From Salvelinus alpinus (lineage: Eukaryota > Chordata > Actinopteri > Salmoniformes > Salmonidae), in the NCBI RefSeq assembly GCF_045679555.1, contig NC_092094.1, forward strand, positions 14,390,612 to 14,454,611: 64,000 nt of DNA, read 5' to 3'. Position numbers and translations under genes: made by a program. Under the pieces are notes generated by a model, which saw nothing but the letters and a program-made list of their open reading frames with translations, was not told the DNA's origin and did no database searches. Position 1 is the stretch's first letter. Each line of letters starts with the position of its first letter. Shown one piece after another: positions 47,868 to 61,271 of the stretch.

Positions 47868-48484
47868 CAGTTCCAGTCAAACGTTTGGACACACCTACTC
47901 ATTCAAGGGATTTTCTTTATTTTTTAAACTGTTTTCTACATTGTAGAAATAAGATAAGACATCAACACTATGAAATAACACATATGGAATCATGTAGTAA
48001 CCAAAAAAGTGTGAAACAAATCCAAATATATTTTAGATTTGAGATTCTTCTCAAGTTGCCACCCTTTGCCACCCAATTTTGTTTCTGGTGTCCTTTGACA
48101 GCTCTTTGGTCTTGGCCATAGTGGAGTTTGGAGTGTGACTGTTTGAGGTTGTGGACAGGTGTCTTTTATACTGATAACAAGTTCAAACAGGTGCCATTAA
48201 TACAGGTAACGAGTGGAGGACAGAGGAGCCTCTTAAAGAAGAAGTTACAGGTCTGTGAGAGCCAGAAATCTTGCTTGTTTGTAGGTGACCAAATACTTAT
48301 TTTCCACCATAATTTGCAAATAAATTCATTAAAAATCCTACAATGTGATTTTCTGGAATTTTTTTCTCATTTTGTCTGTCATAGTTGAAGTGTAGCTATG
48401 ATGAAAATTACAGGCCTCTCTCATCTTTTTAAGTGGGAGAACTTACACAATTGGTGACTGACTAAATACTTTTTTGCCCCACTG
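47868..48484. mobile_element. Chimeric Tc1 element (second case)
   Basis: The left terminus CAGTTCCAGTCAAACGTTTG at a TA belongs to one Tc1 family. The right terminus (gactaaatacttttttgccc, then CACTG at a TA) belongs to another. The switch is near 48065, at ttgccaccctttgccaccca. There is no transposase. The two families' terminal repeats are each recognisable but cannot pair with each other. Confidence 0.8.
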
Positions 48485-49365
48485 TAGTATGTATAAGCTG
48501 GAAGTGGAAGCCTAAGTATTGTTGTCCATTAGTTTACTCCAATTAGGGGAGGGGTGGCAGGGTATAATTAAAATAATATATATATTTACAAAAATATAAA
48601 TGGAAATGATGCAGACAACTACACTGGAAGAAGCCACAATCTGCAATTTTAAAGCTTGGCTTCCCTTGGCATCCATGAATACATGCCACTGAGAGTGAGA
48701 GAGAGACAGAGAGAACAGATCTCCTAAACAGCTAGTGTAGTGTACTGGGGCGGAGTGGAGAGACAGGCAGGATATGTGGTTCACCAGAGTTGACCTCTGA
48801 CCCATATGGAGCACGGCAACGACCCTGGACCAATCAAATGCCAGGAAGGTGGAAAGTCCACTGCTTCCTTATCACCGGGTTGGGGACGGAGTGTTCCACT
48901 AAACGGAAACAGCAAAAAAACCACAGATAGCCATGCTACCCATGAGGCTTTATGAGAAAAGGGATTGTCGTGGAGGTGGGGCGTTTCTGGGAACTGTGGA
49001 AAAGTGCAGATGTTGACAGTAGTAACAGTTATGATAGTCACTAGGACAAAAAAAGGTGGTTGGGTTGAATAATAATATACGAGTAATAATATGCTACATT
49101 ATTGCAAAACAATGCACATGTACACATATTGTGCTATCACAAGTCAAAAATATTTAACATAATTTGGACCGAATTCAATATTATCCTTCTTATGGACTCC
49201 TCAAAAATGTCCTGTCCTCTATAAACATATGCTACAAAACCGGTGGCTTCCGTTGGTTTCAGTGTGTACCTTGGCACTGTGACAATGTTTAAAATGCCTG
49301 ACATTGATGTGCCAAAAGCACATCTTCTTCCCACTTCCTCTACCATAACTGTAATTGCAGCAGTT
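48485..49365. other. No recognisable gene
   Basis: Unique-looking non-coding sequence. Confidence 0.4.
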
Positions 49366-49748
49366 TACTGATGTAGGATCTTAATTTGATCTATATTGTA
49401 ACAGCAAAAGTATCCTGCAGAAACATAATTTGAACATTTTGTCCATAATGTTGCTTGATTGTGGTTAGGTTATTATCTGGCGAGAAGTAGGCTATATGAA
49501 AAGTGCAATACTGTTAATATAACCATGTGTTCGTGTGGGTTTTCATTTAGTCCATAATGTTACTTGATTGTGGTTGGGCTATTAGCTGGCCAAAAGTAGG
49601 CTACATGAAAAGTGCAATACTGTTAGACCGTGTAAAAGTGTGGGATTTCAATTAATTTATGTAAATCATGAAGTTCATCTGCATTTCCTGTGGTGAAGGA
49701 AAATTCTCAGCAACAAAAGAGTGATCAAATGATGATCCCACATCTGTA
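49366..49748. mobile_element. MITE with internal duplication
   Basis: Ends TACTGATGTAGGATCTTAAT and, on the other strand, TACAGATGTGGGATCATCAT form imperfect inverted repeats at TA. About 80 bp (tccataatgttgcttgattg ... agtgcaatactgtta) is duplicated in tandem inside. A damaged relative lies at 53170-53410. Confidence 0.75.
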
Positions 49749-50169
49749 AGTAATGCTGTTCTAAACATACTGTATATTGGCTTACTCTATTTTCCTACAG
49801 ACTCAAACAACCCACATGGTTCAGTGGGCCTAAATAGATCTTTGGTCTGTCTCGTACTGTTCAAGGTAATTACACAATTTAAAAACTAAGGATATGACCT
49901 TACTTTCCCTGTAAGACGGGAAGGAAACACTTTACAATTCCCTATATAGTGCACTAGTTTTGACCAGAGCCCTATGAGCTCTGGTTAAAGTATGTCAAGC
50001 ATCACTACTTCACAGGAGCATAATTTGAACGTGAACCTTTTATATTTTTATTATATCAAAATGTGTTTTTGGCAGAAATGTCTTCTGGAACATGTGAACT
50101 TTCATGTTCCTTAATAACAAATGTGTATGGCATCTGTAAATACTAATACAATTGTTAAATTAGGAGCCT
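49749..50169. other. No gene; fragment of palindromic repeat
   Basis: Contains ctatatagtgcactagtttt then gaccagagccctatgagctc at about 49940-49990, a scrap of a common salmonid palindromic repeat. Confidence 0.45.
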
Positions 50170-50531
50170 AGTTGGTTTCGCCACGGAAAAAGTCAGCAAC
50201 CTTCCCACTAGCCATGATTGGCTAAGATAATGAGTGGGCTGGACATGCCGAGAGATGAGTTCGGATTGGTCTGCCATGTAGGTAGCTTCTGTCTAACATG
50301 AGCTGGTCAGCATGTGTAGGTAATCCTTTATGAAGCTGCTTTCCTGAAAGATGCATAAAAAGATGCATAAGTGTTGCTCTACATTTTCTGGAGGACCGAG
50401 TTTTGAAATCAGTGGAATTAGAGTATGATAGCTAAGGAGATGGAGAAAATTCTGAGTTGAAAAGCGAAAACACAGAAGGCTGTTGTATAAACCACCTGTC
50501 TCCAGATTACATCTTCAAACTAAGTGCAACC

Positions 50532-50579
50532 ATGGCATTCGTGAAAGAGTGGGAGAAGATTTCATCCATCTTTACGGGT
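50532..50579 (+). other. Possible short first exon in a repeat
   Basis: ATG in a good context (gcaaccATGG) opens MAFVKEWEKISSIFTG and meets a consensus donor, acgg|GTAAGAG, at about 50578. The flanks belong to an abundant repeat, so this may be an exon captured by, or belonging to, that element. I see no downstream partner exon and do not recognise the peptide. Confidence 0.25.
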
Positions 50580-51107
50580 AAGAGAGTCTAGCTAGCTACA
50601 TTTTCAGATATTATACAGTTCTCATTTTGTCAGAAAGAAAGTTTCATTTCAAGTTCGCTAGCAAGCTTACGTTAGCTGGCTGGCAAGCTAGCTAACATTA
50701 CGTGTATGATCTGTGTAGTAATATTATTTGTATCTCAGAGCCATTTGCATGGCCAGTTATAGCCTAATGTTAGCTAGCTAACATTGAACCTGGATGGTTA
50801 GCTACCTGCAGATTCATGAAGGGTAGTAACGTTATGAGTTGGGATTATGGTTCATTGTTTAGCTAGCTACACGTCTAAACAAGTGTCCACTATGCAAGTC
50901 ACTATTTCAATATAATGTTAATGTCACTGCGACAACTGTCGATAGACGTAGCTGGTAAATTCGCTCTGGCTATCTACTCTGATTTCAGAACACTCTTGTC
51001 TGAGTGTACCAGATCGCAGAATAACTGACCAAATAACGAGCGCTCAACACCCGTTGAATATGGCCGTGTCAGTAAAAAAAAAAAAATATATATATATTAT
51101 ATATATA

Positions 51108-52711
<1,604 letters not shown>

Positions 52712-53169
52712 TATATTTTTTTAAGCGTAACTAAATTGTTGCCAGAAGCAAAGTTGCAGTCACCAACGCTCTGGATAACATAAAAACAGCCTAACCAGCT
52801 CTGCTAGGGCGAGTAAAATGGTCAGTGAGATGTTCTCTGATTTTGGTCTGGAAGTAGCTAGCAAGCTAGCCAACGTTAGCTAGTTAGCTTTGGTGCTTGA
52901 CTGCTGTTAGGTCAATGTGAACAATGCTGAATGGATGTAGACAAAGAAGAGCTCTCCCAGACGGGTACCAAAACATTCAAGGGCAATTTTCTCAAACGTG
53001 AGGTTACAAGTTTATAAACTTTCAAAGCAGAAACTTTCCCATTGTTTCTCAACTGTAGGGTATGATATACCATTTTCCTGCTCTGAGTCTCTACTTTTAT
53101 TCAATGTAAAAAAACACAATTTCAAATTTTGCTCCATGAGACCGAATCGAGCCGGTCGGTCACATTTGA

Positions 53170-53410
53170 CCCTGCTTCTCACAGCAGGAAAATAATCCTG
53201 CAGCAACAGGAAATGTGAATTATTATGTTTATTATAATAAATGTGCGTTGATATATTTTTCATCAGGGTAAATCAAGTCAGACATTTTAAAGTTGAAATT
53301 AAACTTTAGAAGCCTTTAAAAAAATGTAATACATTACAATTTGTATTTCCTGCCGTGCAGGATAATTCTCTGCAACAACAGAGTGATCAAATGAAGATAG
53401 CAGATCTGTA
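53170..53410. mobile_element. Damaged MITE, relative of 49366-49748
   Basis: Both contain ctctgcaacaacagagtgat-like and gatcaaatgaagatagcaga-like right ends. Inverted cctgcagcaacaggaaatgt at about 53197 mirrors aatttgtatttcctgccgtg at about 53338. Confidence 0.55.
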
Positions 53411-54339
53411 TGTAAGAAACGACAGGCATTCATGTAGTATTTACCACAATTCGGGTTTCTAAGAAAACACTGACTAAATGTAGGTAATATGTGATAAGCA
53501 CTGCATAGCTAAAAATGCTTATATGCCTATTTCAGGGCAATTACAGTAGCTATTCTGGAATCTACGAGTGTGTCAATGGCCTACATGTATGTAATGTAAA
53601 GTTTAGTCACACAGAACTTGAGAGAAGCTTGAATAAAGACCCTTGGATTGGTTCATGCAACCTGATCAAGAGGAACTAGGCTAGATTGTAAAAGGAGCTA
53701 GCTATGGCTTCATGTTCATCTCTCTCTCGTCTCTCTATATCCCCTCAAATAGAAAAAAAGGCACAAGAAAAACAACTCAGGGATCAAATGACAAACAGAT
53801 CATGCAAGAGCGGAGGTCCCTTTGAACCTCTCTCTAACGGAAGTAAGCTTTTCCGCCGCTCTCTCTCTCTCTTATCCCCTTCCCTTATCCCCTTCCCTCC
53901 CTCCTTGCACCGGAGATGGGCTTTCAACACACAAAGCCCTGGAAGAACAGACCATGAGGGGCTGAGCCCTGGCCTTGTCTGTAGAGCAGAGGTGTCACGA
54001 CACTTTGTGGATCCTGTCTACACCAGGCAGTCACTGTCTCCCTGAGCCTATCCCAGGTCTCTGTACTAAAAGGGTTGTATCAATAAGATTAGCCTGCTAA
54101 CTTTGATCATTGATCATGGCCACACACTCATTCACAGAAAGCTCAAATTGAATGTAAGTTACTGAGAGTATATAGTCAGTTAAACTATTTCAAGCAACAC
54201 TTTCGTATGTAGTTGTAAATATCTGCGAGTTACGTTGGGCTGCGGTCAACACACTTTGCACTCAACAACCTTCCTTCCTCCCCTCCCTGAACAACTGAGA
54301 TAGTGGATAATAAAGTATTATTTTGCTTACTTATCTAAA
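53411..54339. other. No recognisable gene
   Basis: Unique-looking sequence with pyrimidine-rich stretches (53715-53745, 53850-53905). Confidence 0.4.
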
Positions 54340-54610
54340 CTGAGAAAAAAAGGTTTAGAACCTAAAAGGGTTCTTTGGCTGTTCCAACAGGAGAATCCTT
54401 TTTGGTTCCAGGTAGAATACTTTTGGTTCCATGTAGAACCCTTTCCCCAGAGGGTTCTACATGTTTTTTTAATTTTATTTTATTTTATTTAACCTTTAAC
54501 TGTTCTACAAGTAACCCAAAAGAATTCCACCTGGAAACCAAAAATGGTTCTAGCTGGACCCAATAACAGCCAAAGAACTATTTTGTAACCTTTTTTTTCT
54601 AAGAGTGTAG
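54340..54610. mobile_element. Foldback MITE
   Basis: Self-complementary non-coding element with repeated ggttccaggtagaatac / ggttctagctggaccc-type blocks. The ends are gagaaaaaaaggtttagaac and, inverted, cctttttttt ctaagagtgta. The centre is interrupted by a poly-T/attttatttt tract. Confidence 0.7.
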
Positions 54611-54814
54611 TAGCTTCACATCTTCTACAGTAGAAGACGAAGAGCTGTCCATATTTGGGATTCACCCTCTGACCACTATACTGTATGTGTCTGTGCAGAA
54701 GGCAGAGCAAAAACAAATAAACAGAATGTAAAACCAACTGGAACAAACAGTAAGCTAACAGTATGCAGGTGTGTCATGGTTAACCTATCCAATCTGTCTA
54801 TTTGAACAGGTGTC

Positions 54815-56200
<1,386 letters not shown>

Positions 56201-56203
56201 GTA

Positions 56204-57753
56204 CAGTGCATTCAGAAAGTATTCAGATCTTTTTACACATGTTACATTGCAGCCTTATTCTATAATAAATAAAACATTTCCTCATCAACCTACACACAAT
56301 ACCCCATATTGCCAAAAGCTGTTCACTTTTGCTATTTTTTTTTTTTTATATATATACAGAAATACCTGAAAGACCCTTTGCTATGAAAATTGAGCTCAGG
56401 TGCATCCTGTTTCCATTGATCATCCTTGAGATGTTTCTACAACTTGGAGTCTACCTGTGGTAAATTCAATTGATTGGACATGATTTGGAAAGGCATACAC
56501 CTGTCTATATAAGGTCCCACAGTTGACAGTGCATGTCAGAGCTAAAACCAAGCCATGAGGTCGAAGGAATTGTCCCTAGAGCTCCGAGACAGGATTGCGT
56601 CGAGGCACAGATCTGGGGAAGGGTACCAAAAAATGTTCTGCAGCATTGAAGGCCCTCGAGACATCATTCTTAAATGGAAGAAGTTTGGAACCAACAAGAC
56701 TCTTCCTAGAGCTGGCTGCACGGCAAAACTGAGCAATCGGGAGAGAAGGACCTTGGTCAGGGAGGTGACCAAGAACCCGATGGTCACTCTGACAGAGCTC
56801 TAGTTCCTTTGTGGAGATGGGAGAACCTTCCAGAAGGACAATAATCTCTGCAGCACTCCACCAATCAGGCCTTTATGGTAGAGAGGCCAGATGAAAGCCA
56901 CGCCTCAGTAAAAGGCACATGACAGCCAGCTTGGAGTTTACCAAAAGGCACTTGAAGGACTCTCAGACCATGAGAAACAAGATTTGCTCGTCTGATGAAA
57001 CCAAGATTGAACTCTTTGGCCTGAATGCCAAGCGCCATGTCTGGAGGAAAAAGCACCGCTCATCACCTGGCCAATACCATCCCTACCATGAAGCATGGTG
57101 GTGGCAGCATAATGTTTTTCAGCGGCAGGGACTGGGAGACTAGTCAGGATCGAGGGAAAGATAACGGAGCAAAGTAGAGAGAGATACTTGATGAAAACCT
57201 GCTCCAGATGCGCTCAGGACCACAGACTGGGGCGAAGGTTCACCTTTTAACAGGACAAATGACCCTAAGCACACAGCCAAGACAATGCAGTTGGCTTTGG
57301 GACTAGTCTCTGAATGTCCTTGAGGTGCCCAGCCAGAGCTCAGACTTGAACCCGATCCAACATCTCTGGAGAGACCTGAAAATAGCTGTGCAGTGATGCT
57401 CCCCATCCAACCTGATAGAGCTTGAGAGGATCTGCAGAGACGAATGGGAGAAACTCCCCAAATACAGGTGTGCCAAGCTTTTAGCGTCATACCCAAGAAG
57501 ACTCGAGGCTGTAATCGCTGCCAAAGGTGCTTCAACAAAGTACTGACTAAACAGTCTGAATACTTATGTAAATGTTATTTCAGTTTTAATTTTTAATACA
57601 TTTGCAAAAATGTCTAAACTTGTTTTTGCTTTGTCATTATGAGGTAGTGTGTGTAAATTGATGAGGGGAAAAAACAATCCATTTTAAAATATGGCTGTAA
57701 TGTAACAAAATGTGGAAAAAGTGAAGGGGTCTGAATACTTTCCAAATGCACTG
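56204..57753 (+). mobile_element. Tc1 element, old, full length
   Basis: 1550 bp between TA sites (56202-56203 and 57754-57755). The left terminus is CAGTGCATTCAGAAAGTATT and the right, inverted, is CAGTGCATTTGGAAAGTATT. It is the family that supplied the right half of the chimera at 11899-13032. Confidence 0.9.
56555..57545 (+). pseudogene. Tc1-like transposase, heavily decayed
   Basis: Starts MRSKELSLELRDRIASRHRS (helix-turn-helix region) and continues KWKKFGTNKTLPRAGC to an in-frame TAG at about 56801. Further pieces appear in other frames: [20 protein letters not shown] at about 56980-57045 (with Ser for the usual Trp before SDETK) and a C-terminal piece to about 57545. The DND and E motifs are blurred by indels. 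Compared with the element at 51108 it is much older, with at least five frame breaks. Confidence 0.85.
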
Positions 57754-58091
57754 TAGATAGATATGGAGATGAACACACATTTATTGTACATGTATTTATA
57801 AAGAGGGGCCAGTCCAGTGTATCCACATCTTTGACTGTCACTGGAAAAGTCAACAAGACCACTGGCTTCACAGAGGAACTGACACGGACTGTATACTTGT
57901 AGATTCTGCTGCTACTGCTTGCCATTTGAGGTCTAGGGAAGGTTACTGTAAAGCACTTTGTGTGGAAAAGCCCATGATCTTGGTCGATGGACCATGAAAC
58001 AGAGTGAGTTTTGGATACTTGTGGGCTTTTATAGAGCAACTGCTGATGTAAAAATGACACATATGGAGACATGCCAGTGCAATATGTTCAA

Positions 58092-58097
58092 TTTATT
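58092..58097 (-). terminator. poc1b: Candidate poc1b polyadenylation signal
   Basis: AATAAA on the minus strand, about 270 bp past the poc1b stop and beyond the CA repeat at 58252-58315. The (TG)n tract would then be in the 3'UTR. Confidence 0.4.
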
Positions 58098-58250
58098 TAG
58101 TTCATAGTATGAAAGGGAACGCATGAGAAAATATGCCGTACACTATACAACAGTGGGGGTATATGGTCATACACACACACAGGCGCTTCATCAGCACATG
58201 ACATAATGCATAGATTCTACTAATAAATGCTAGTACAAGAACCCATAGCG

Positions 58251-58251
<1 letters not shown>

Positions 58252-58315
<64 letters not shown>
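58252..58315. repeat. (CA)n microsatellite in likely poc1b 3'UTR
   Basis: Pure CA run of about 32 repeats (TG in the transcript), starting about 50 bp after the stop codon. Confidence 0.97.
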
Positions 58316-58317
<2 letters not shown>

Positions 58318-58367
58318 ACCAAGTCAAAGGGAGGAGTGTGAGTCTGTGGAGAGGGAGGTGGGTGACC

Positions 58368-58541
58368 TTAGGCTGAGGCGACAGGGGATCCGCTCTCACC
58401 TTCCCTCTCTTCCTCCACCCTCTCTCCCCTTCGGTCCTTCTCCTCCCCGCGCACCTGCAGCAGGATCTGACTCTGGTTGAATAAACACTCCTTCAGTTTG
58501 TCCTCCGTCAGGGTGAGACGTTCTTCCAACACAGAGACAGT
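58368..58541 (-). CDS. poc1b: poc1b last coding exon
   Basis: Final 57 residues and stop of POC1 centriolar protein B, which localises to centrioles and basal bodies and supports centriole integrity and photoreceptor cilia. The acceptor is ...aacccatag, phase 0. It encodes TVSVLEERLTLTEDKLKECL, then FNQSQILLQ, matching the conserved coiled-coil C-terminus of vertebrate POC1B. It then diverges into a Glu/Arg-rich tail (GEEKDRRGERVEEEREGE) ending VASA. The mammalian tail is shorter and different, so the end is lineage-specific or the real transcript uses another splice: AGGTGAGAGC inside the tail resembles a donor. The gene lies 35 kb upstream of dusp6 on the same strand, as in mammals. Confidence 0.85.
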   Translation of the reverse strand, partial: TVSVLEERLTLTEDKLKECLFNQSQILLQVRGEEKDRRGERVEEEREGESGSPVASA

Positions 58542-58787
58542 CTATGGGTTAGGAGAGGATCACACACCAGTTTTAGACTAGAAGTCTTTCACGACAATGT
58601 CAACACATCACTCACTTCAACTTCTGTCTACATCTAACTCTGTATCATCTGCTGTTCTTTCATAAACATTACAATTGAGTTGCCAGATTGGGAAGGAAGG
58701 GGAAGTATTTTACGGTTGCCAGATTGGGTTGAAATGAAGTGGTTTAGCCAGGGCTGCCAGATTTGGATGAAGAGTTAAGGGACTGAC
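58542..58787 (-). other. poc1b: poc1b last intron (246 bp)
   Basis: GT-AG, phase 0. It contains repeats of the short phrase ttgccagattggg near 58680-58765. Confidence 0.8.
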
Positions 58788-59036
58788 CTGAGTGAGGACG
58801 TCAAGCTGCTGAACGATGCGTTCCAGGGTGCTGCTGAAGTTCATGGGGAGGTCTGAGCGCATCTCCAGAGGGTACGTCATCCCCTGTTCCCCCTCCTCCT
58901 CCCTCCTGCCTCCCATCTGCCCGGACTGGGACCCAGATGTCGAACCCTGTCCACTACTGTGACAGTCTTCATTGGGGTTGAGGCTGGTACTGGCAATCCG
59001 CCGTGCTGGCAAATTGTTTGCATGGCCGTTGACAGC
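58788..59036 (-). CDS. poc1b: poc1b penultimate exon
   Basis: 249 nt, exactly 83 codons, phase 0 at both ends (acceptor ttctttcaag, donor ACTCAG|GTCAGT). It encodes the linker after the WD40 propeller (AVNGHANNLPARRIASTSLN, Ser/Gly/Gln-rich middle, MGGRREEEGEQG). It then starts the conserved coiled coil LERIVQQLDVLTQ, which continues across the splice into TVSVLEERL. The WD40 exons are upstream (higher coordinates) and not found within the remaining 5 kb, which is mostly repeats. The identification rests on the coiled coil and the synteny with dusp6. Confidence 0.85.
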
Positions 59037-59290
59037 CTTGAAAGAAAGAGGGGAGGGTGAATGCAACAGCTGACCAGGTTTGATTGATTTTGAAGTGAAC
59101 ATTAACTTTAAGGACCTCACAACGGAATTTGAGGGAAAGCATTGCAACTTATAACTCAATGGTTTTACTTGGTGCGGGGACTTTTGACCTGAACCTCACA
59201 ACAGGCAACCGTAAGGTCTGTGGTTATGTAGACGTCATGTGAGAGGGCTATTAACCAGGTAGAGACTGGTTTTATGAGACAACTTAATCG

Positions 59291-60079
59291 AGCCAGCTTC
59301 ATCAACAACCCATTGACAATACGCAGACCAGACCAGCCAGCTTCATCAACAACCCATTGACAATACGCAGACCAGACCAGCCAGCTTCATCAACAACCCA
59401 TTGACAATACGCAGACCAGACCAGCCAGCTTCATCAACAACCCATTGACAATACGCAGACCAGACCAGCCAGCTTCATCAACAACCCATTGACAATACGC
59501 AGACCAGACCAGCCAGCTTCATCAACAACCCATTGACAATACGCAGACCAGACCAGCCAGCTTCATCAACAACCCATTGACAATACGCAGACCAGACCAG
59601 CCAGCTTCATCAACAACCCATTGACAATACGCAGACCAGACCAGCCAGCTTCATCAACAACCCATTGACAACACGCAGACCAGACCAGCCAGCTTCATCA
59701 ACAACCCATTGACAACACGCAGACCAGACCAGCCAGCTTCATCAACAACCCATTGACAATACGCAGACCAGACCAGCCAGCTTCATCAACAACCCATTGA
59801 CAATACGCAGACCAGACCAGCCAGCTTCATCAACAACCCATTGACAACACGCAGACCAGACCAGCCAGCTTCATCAACAACCCATTGACAACACGCAGAC
59901 CAGACCAGCCAGCTTCATCAACAACCCATTGACAATACGCAGACCAGACCAGCCAGCTTCATCAACAACCCATTGACAACACGCAGACCAGACCAGCCAG
60001 CTTCATCAACAACCCATTGACAATACGCAGACCAGACCAGCCAGCTTCATCAACAACCCATTGACAACACGCAGACCAG
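59291..60079. repeat. 44-bp minisatellite, about 18 units
   Basis: Unit gcagaccagaccagccagct then tcatcaacaacccattgaca then atac or acac. The only evident variation is T/C at one place near the unit end; reading left to right I score T x8, C x2, T x2, C x2, T, C, T, C. It starts about 250 bp upstream of the poc1b penultimate exon, in its intron. Confidence 0.97.
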
Positions 60080-60256
60080 AGATCATCAACTAGATTCAGT
60101 CGCGGGCAGATATGTTCTGACCCTCCGCTCATGAAACAAATTACTAATCATTTGTAGACAGCAAATCTAATGCAAGAAGCCCAAACAGACATAATATTTG
60201 AATAAAATATTACCATTTCAAACCTTGTTTACATTTGTATACGATCATTTACATTG

Positions 60257-60605
60257 TGTACAAAACATTAGGAACACCTGCTCTTTACATGACAGACTGA
60301 CCAGGTGAAAGCTATGATCCCTTATTAAAAGGTCACTTGTTAAATCCACTTCAATCATTGTAGATGAAAGGGGTGAACGAGCAATACAAAATATTGAAGT
60401 GCCTTTGAACCGGGTATGGTTGTAGGTGCCGGGCGCCCAGTTTGAGTGTGTCAAGAAGTGCAACGTTGCTGCGTTTTTCACACTCAACAGTTTCCTGTGT
60501 ATATCAAGAATGGTCCACCACTCAAAGGACATGCAGCCAACTTGACAACTGTGGGAAGCACAGGTACAACTCAATATTAGGAAGGTGTTCCTAATATTTT
60601 GTAGA
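60257..60605 (-). mobile_element. MITE-like element, copy 3, most complete
   Basis: Both termini are present: tgtacaaaacattaggaaca at the left and its inverse (aggtgttcctaatattttgt, then agactc) at the right. Inverted relative to copies 1 and 2. Non-coding. Confidence 0.8.
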
Positions 60606-60774
60606 CTCAGGGTCTCTCTCTCTATTATGTGGGGAATACATTGGAACAGATTTCCAAAATAAAAATAACAACTGATTTGCTGGTGTTTTTACAGTCTTAT
60701 TTCCAACAAAAAAACAATTACAATGTAACCTTTTGCTCAGAAAACTTGGGGGGCCAAATAAAATCACCCATGGG

Positions 60775-61076
60775 CTGCCAGTTGGGAAGCCCTGACTGCT
60801 GCCAGTTGGGAAGCCCTGACTGCTGCCAGTTGGGAAGCCCTGACTGCTGCCAGTTGGGAAGCCCTGACTGCTGCCAGTTGGAAAGCCCTGACTGCTGCCA
60901 GTTGGAAAGCCCTGACTGCTGCCAGTTGGAAAGCCCTGACTGCTGCCAGTTGGGAAGCCCTGACTGCTGCCAGTTGGGAAGCCCTGACTGCTGCCAGTTG
61001 GGAAGCCCTGACTGCTGCCAGTTGGGAAGCCCTGACTGCTGCCAGTTGGGAAGCCCTGACTGCTGCCAGATGTGAA
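60775..61076. repeat. 24-bp minisatellite, about 12.5 units
   Basis: Unit gccagttgggaagccctgac followed by tgct, with a ttggga/ttggaa variant in the middle units. The unit length divides by three, so both strands stay open (CQLGSPDC and SGLPNWQQ peptides). Not considered coding. Confidence 0.96.
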
Positions 61077-61271
61077 GCCCTGACATAGAGGAGGTGGTTA
61101 CAACCGTAATGCTAATGACAAAACATGGCAAATGTGTTAGTTCATGAATCCTATAAGCTGTAAAGCCTAGCCAGTCTCTCCCGCTCACTCGCCCCTCCCG
61201 CTCTACATCCCTCCCTCTGGCCAATAATGTTTTTACAGTAGAGGAAAGGAGACGGTGAGAGGAGAGAGACT

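Noticed and set aside
59291-60079. CRISPR-like array (44-bp repeats)
   Set aside because: Units are contiguous with no unique spacers, in a vertebrate genome; it is a minisatellite.
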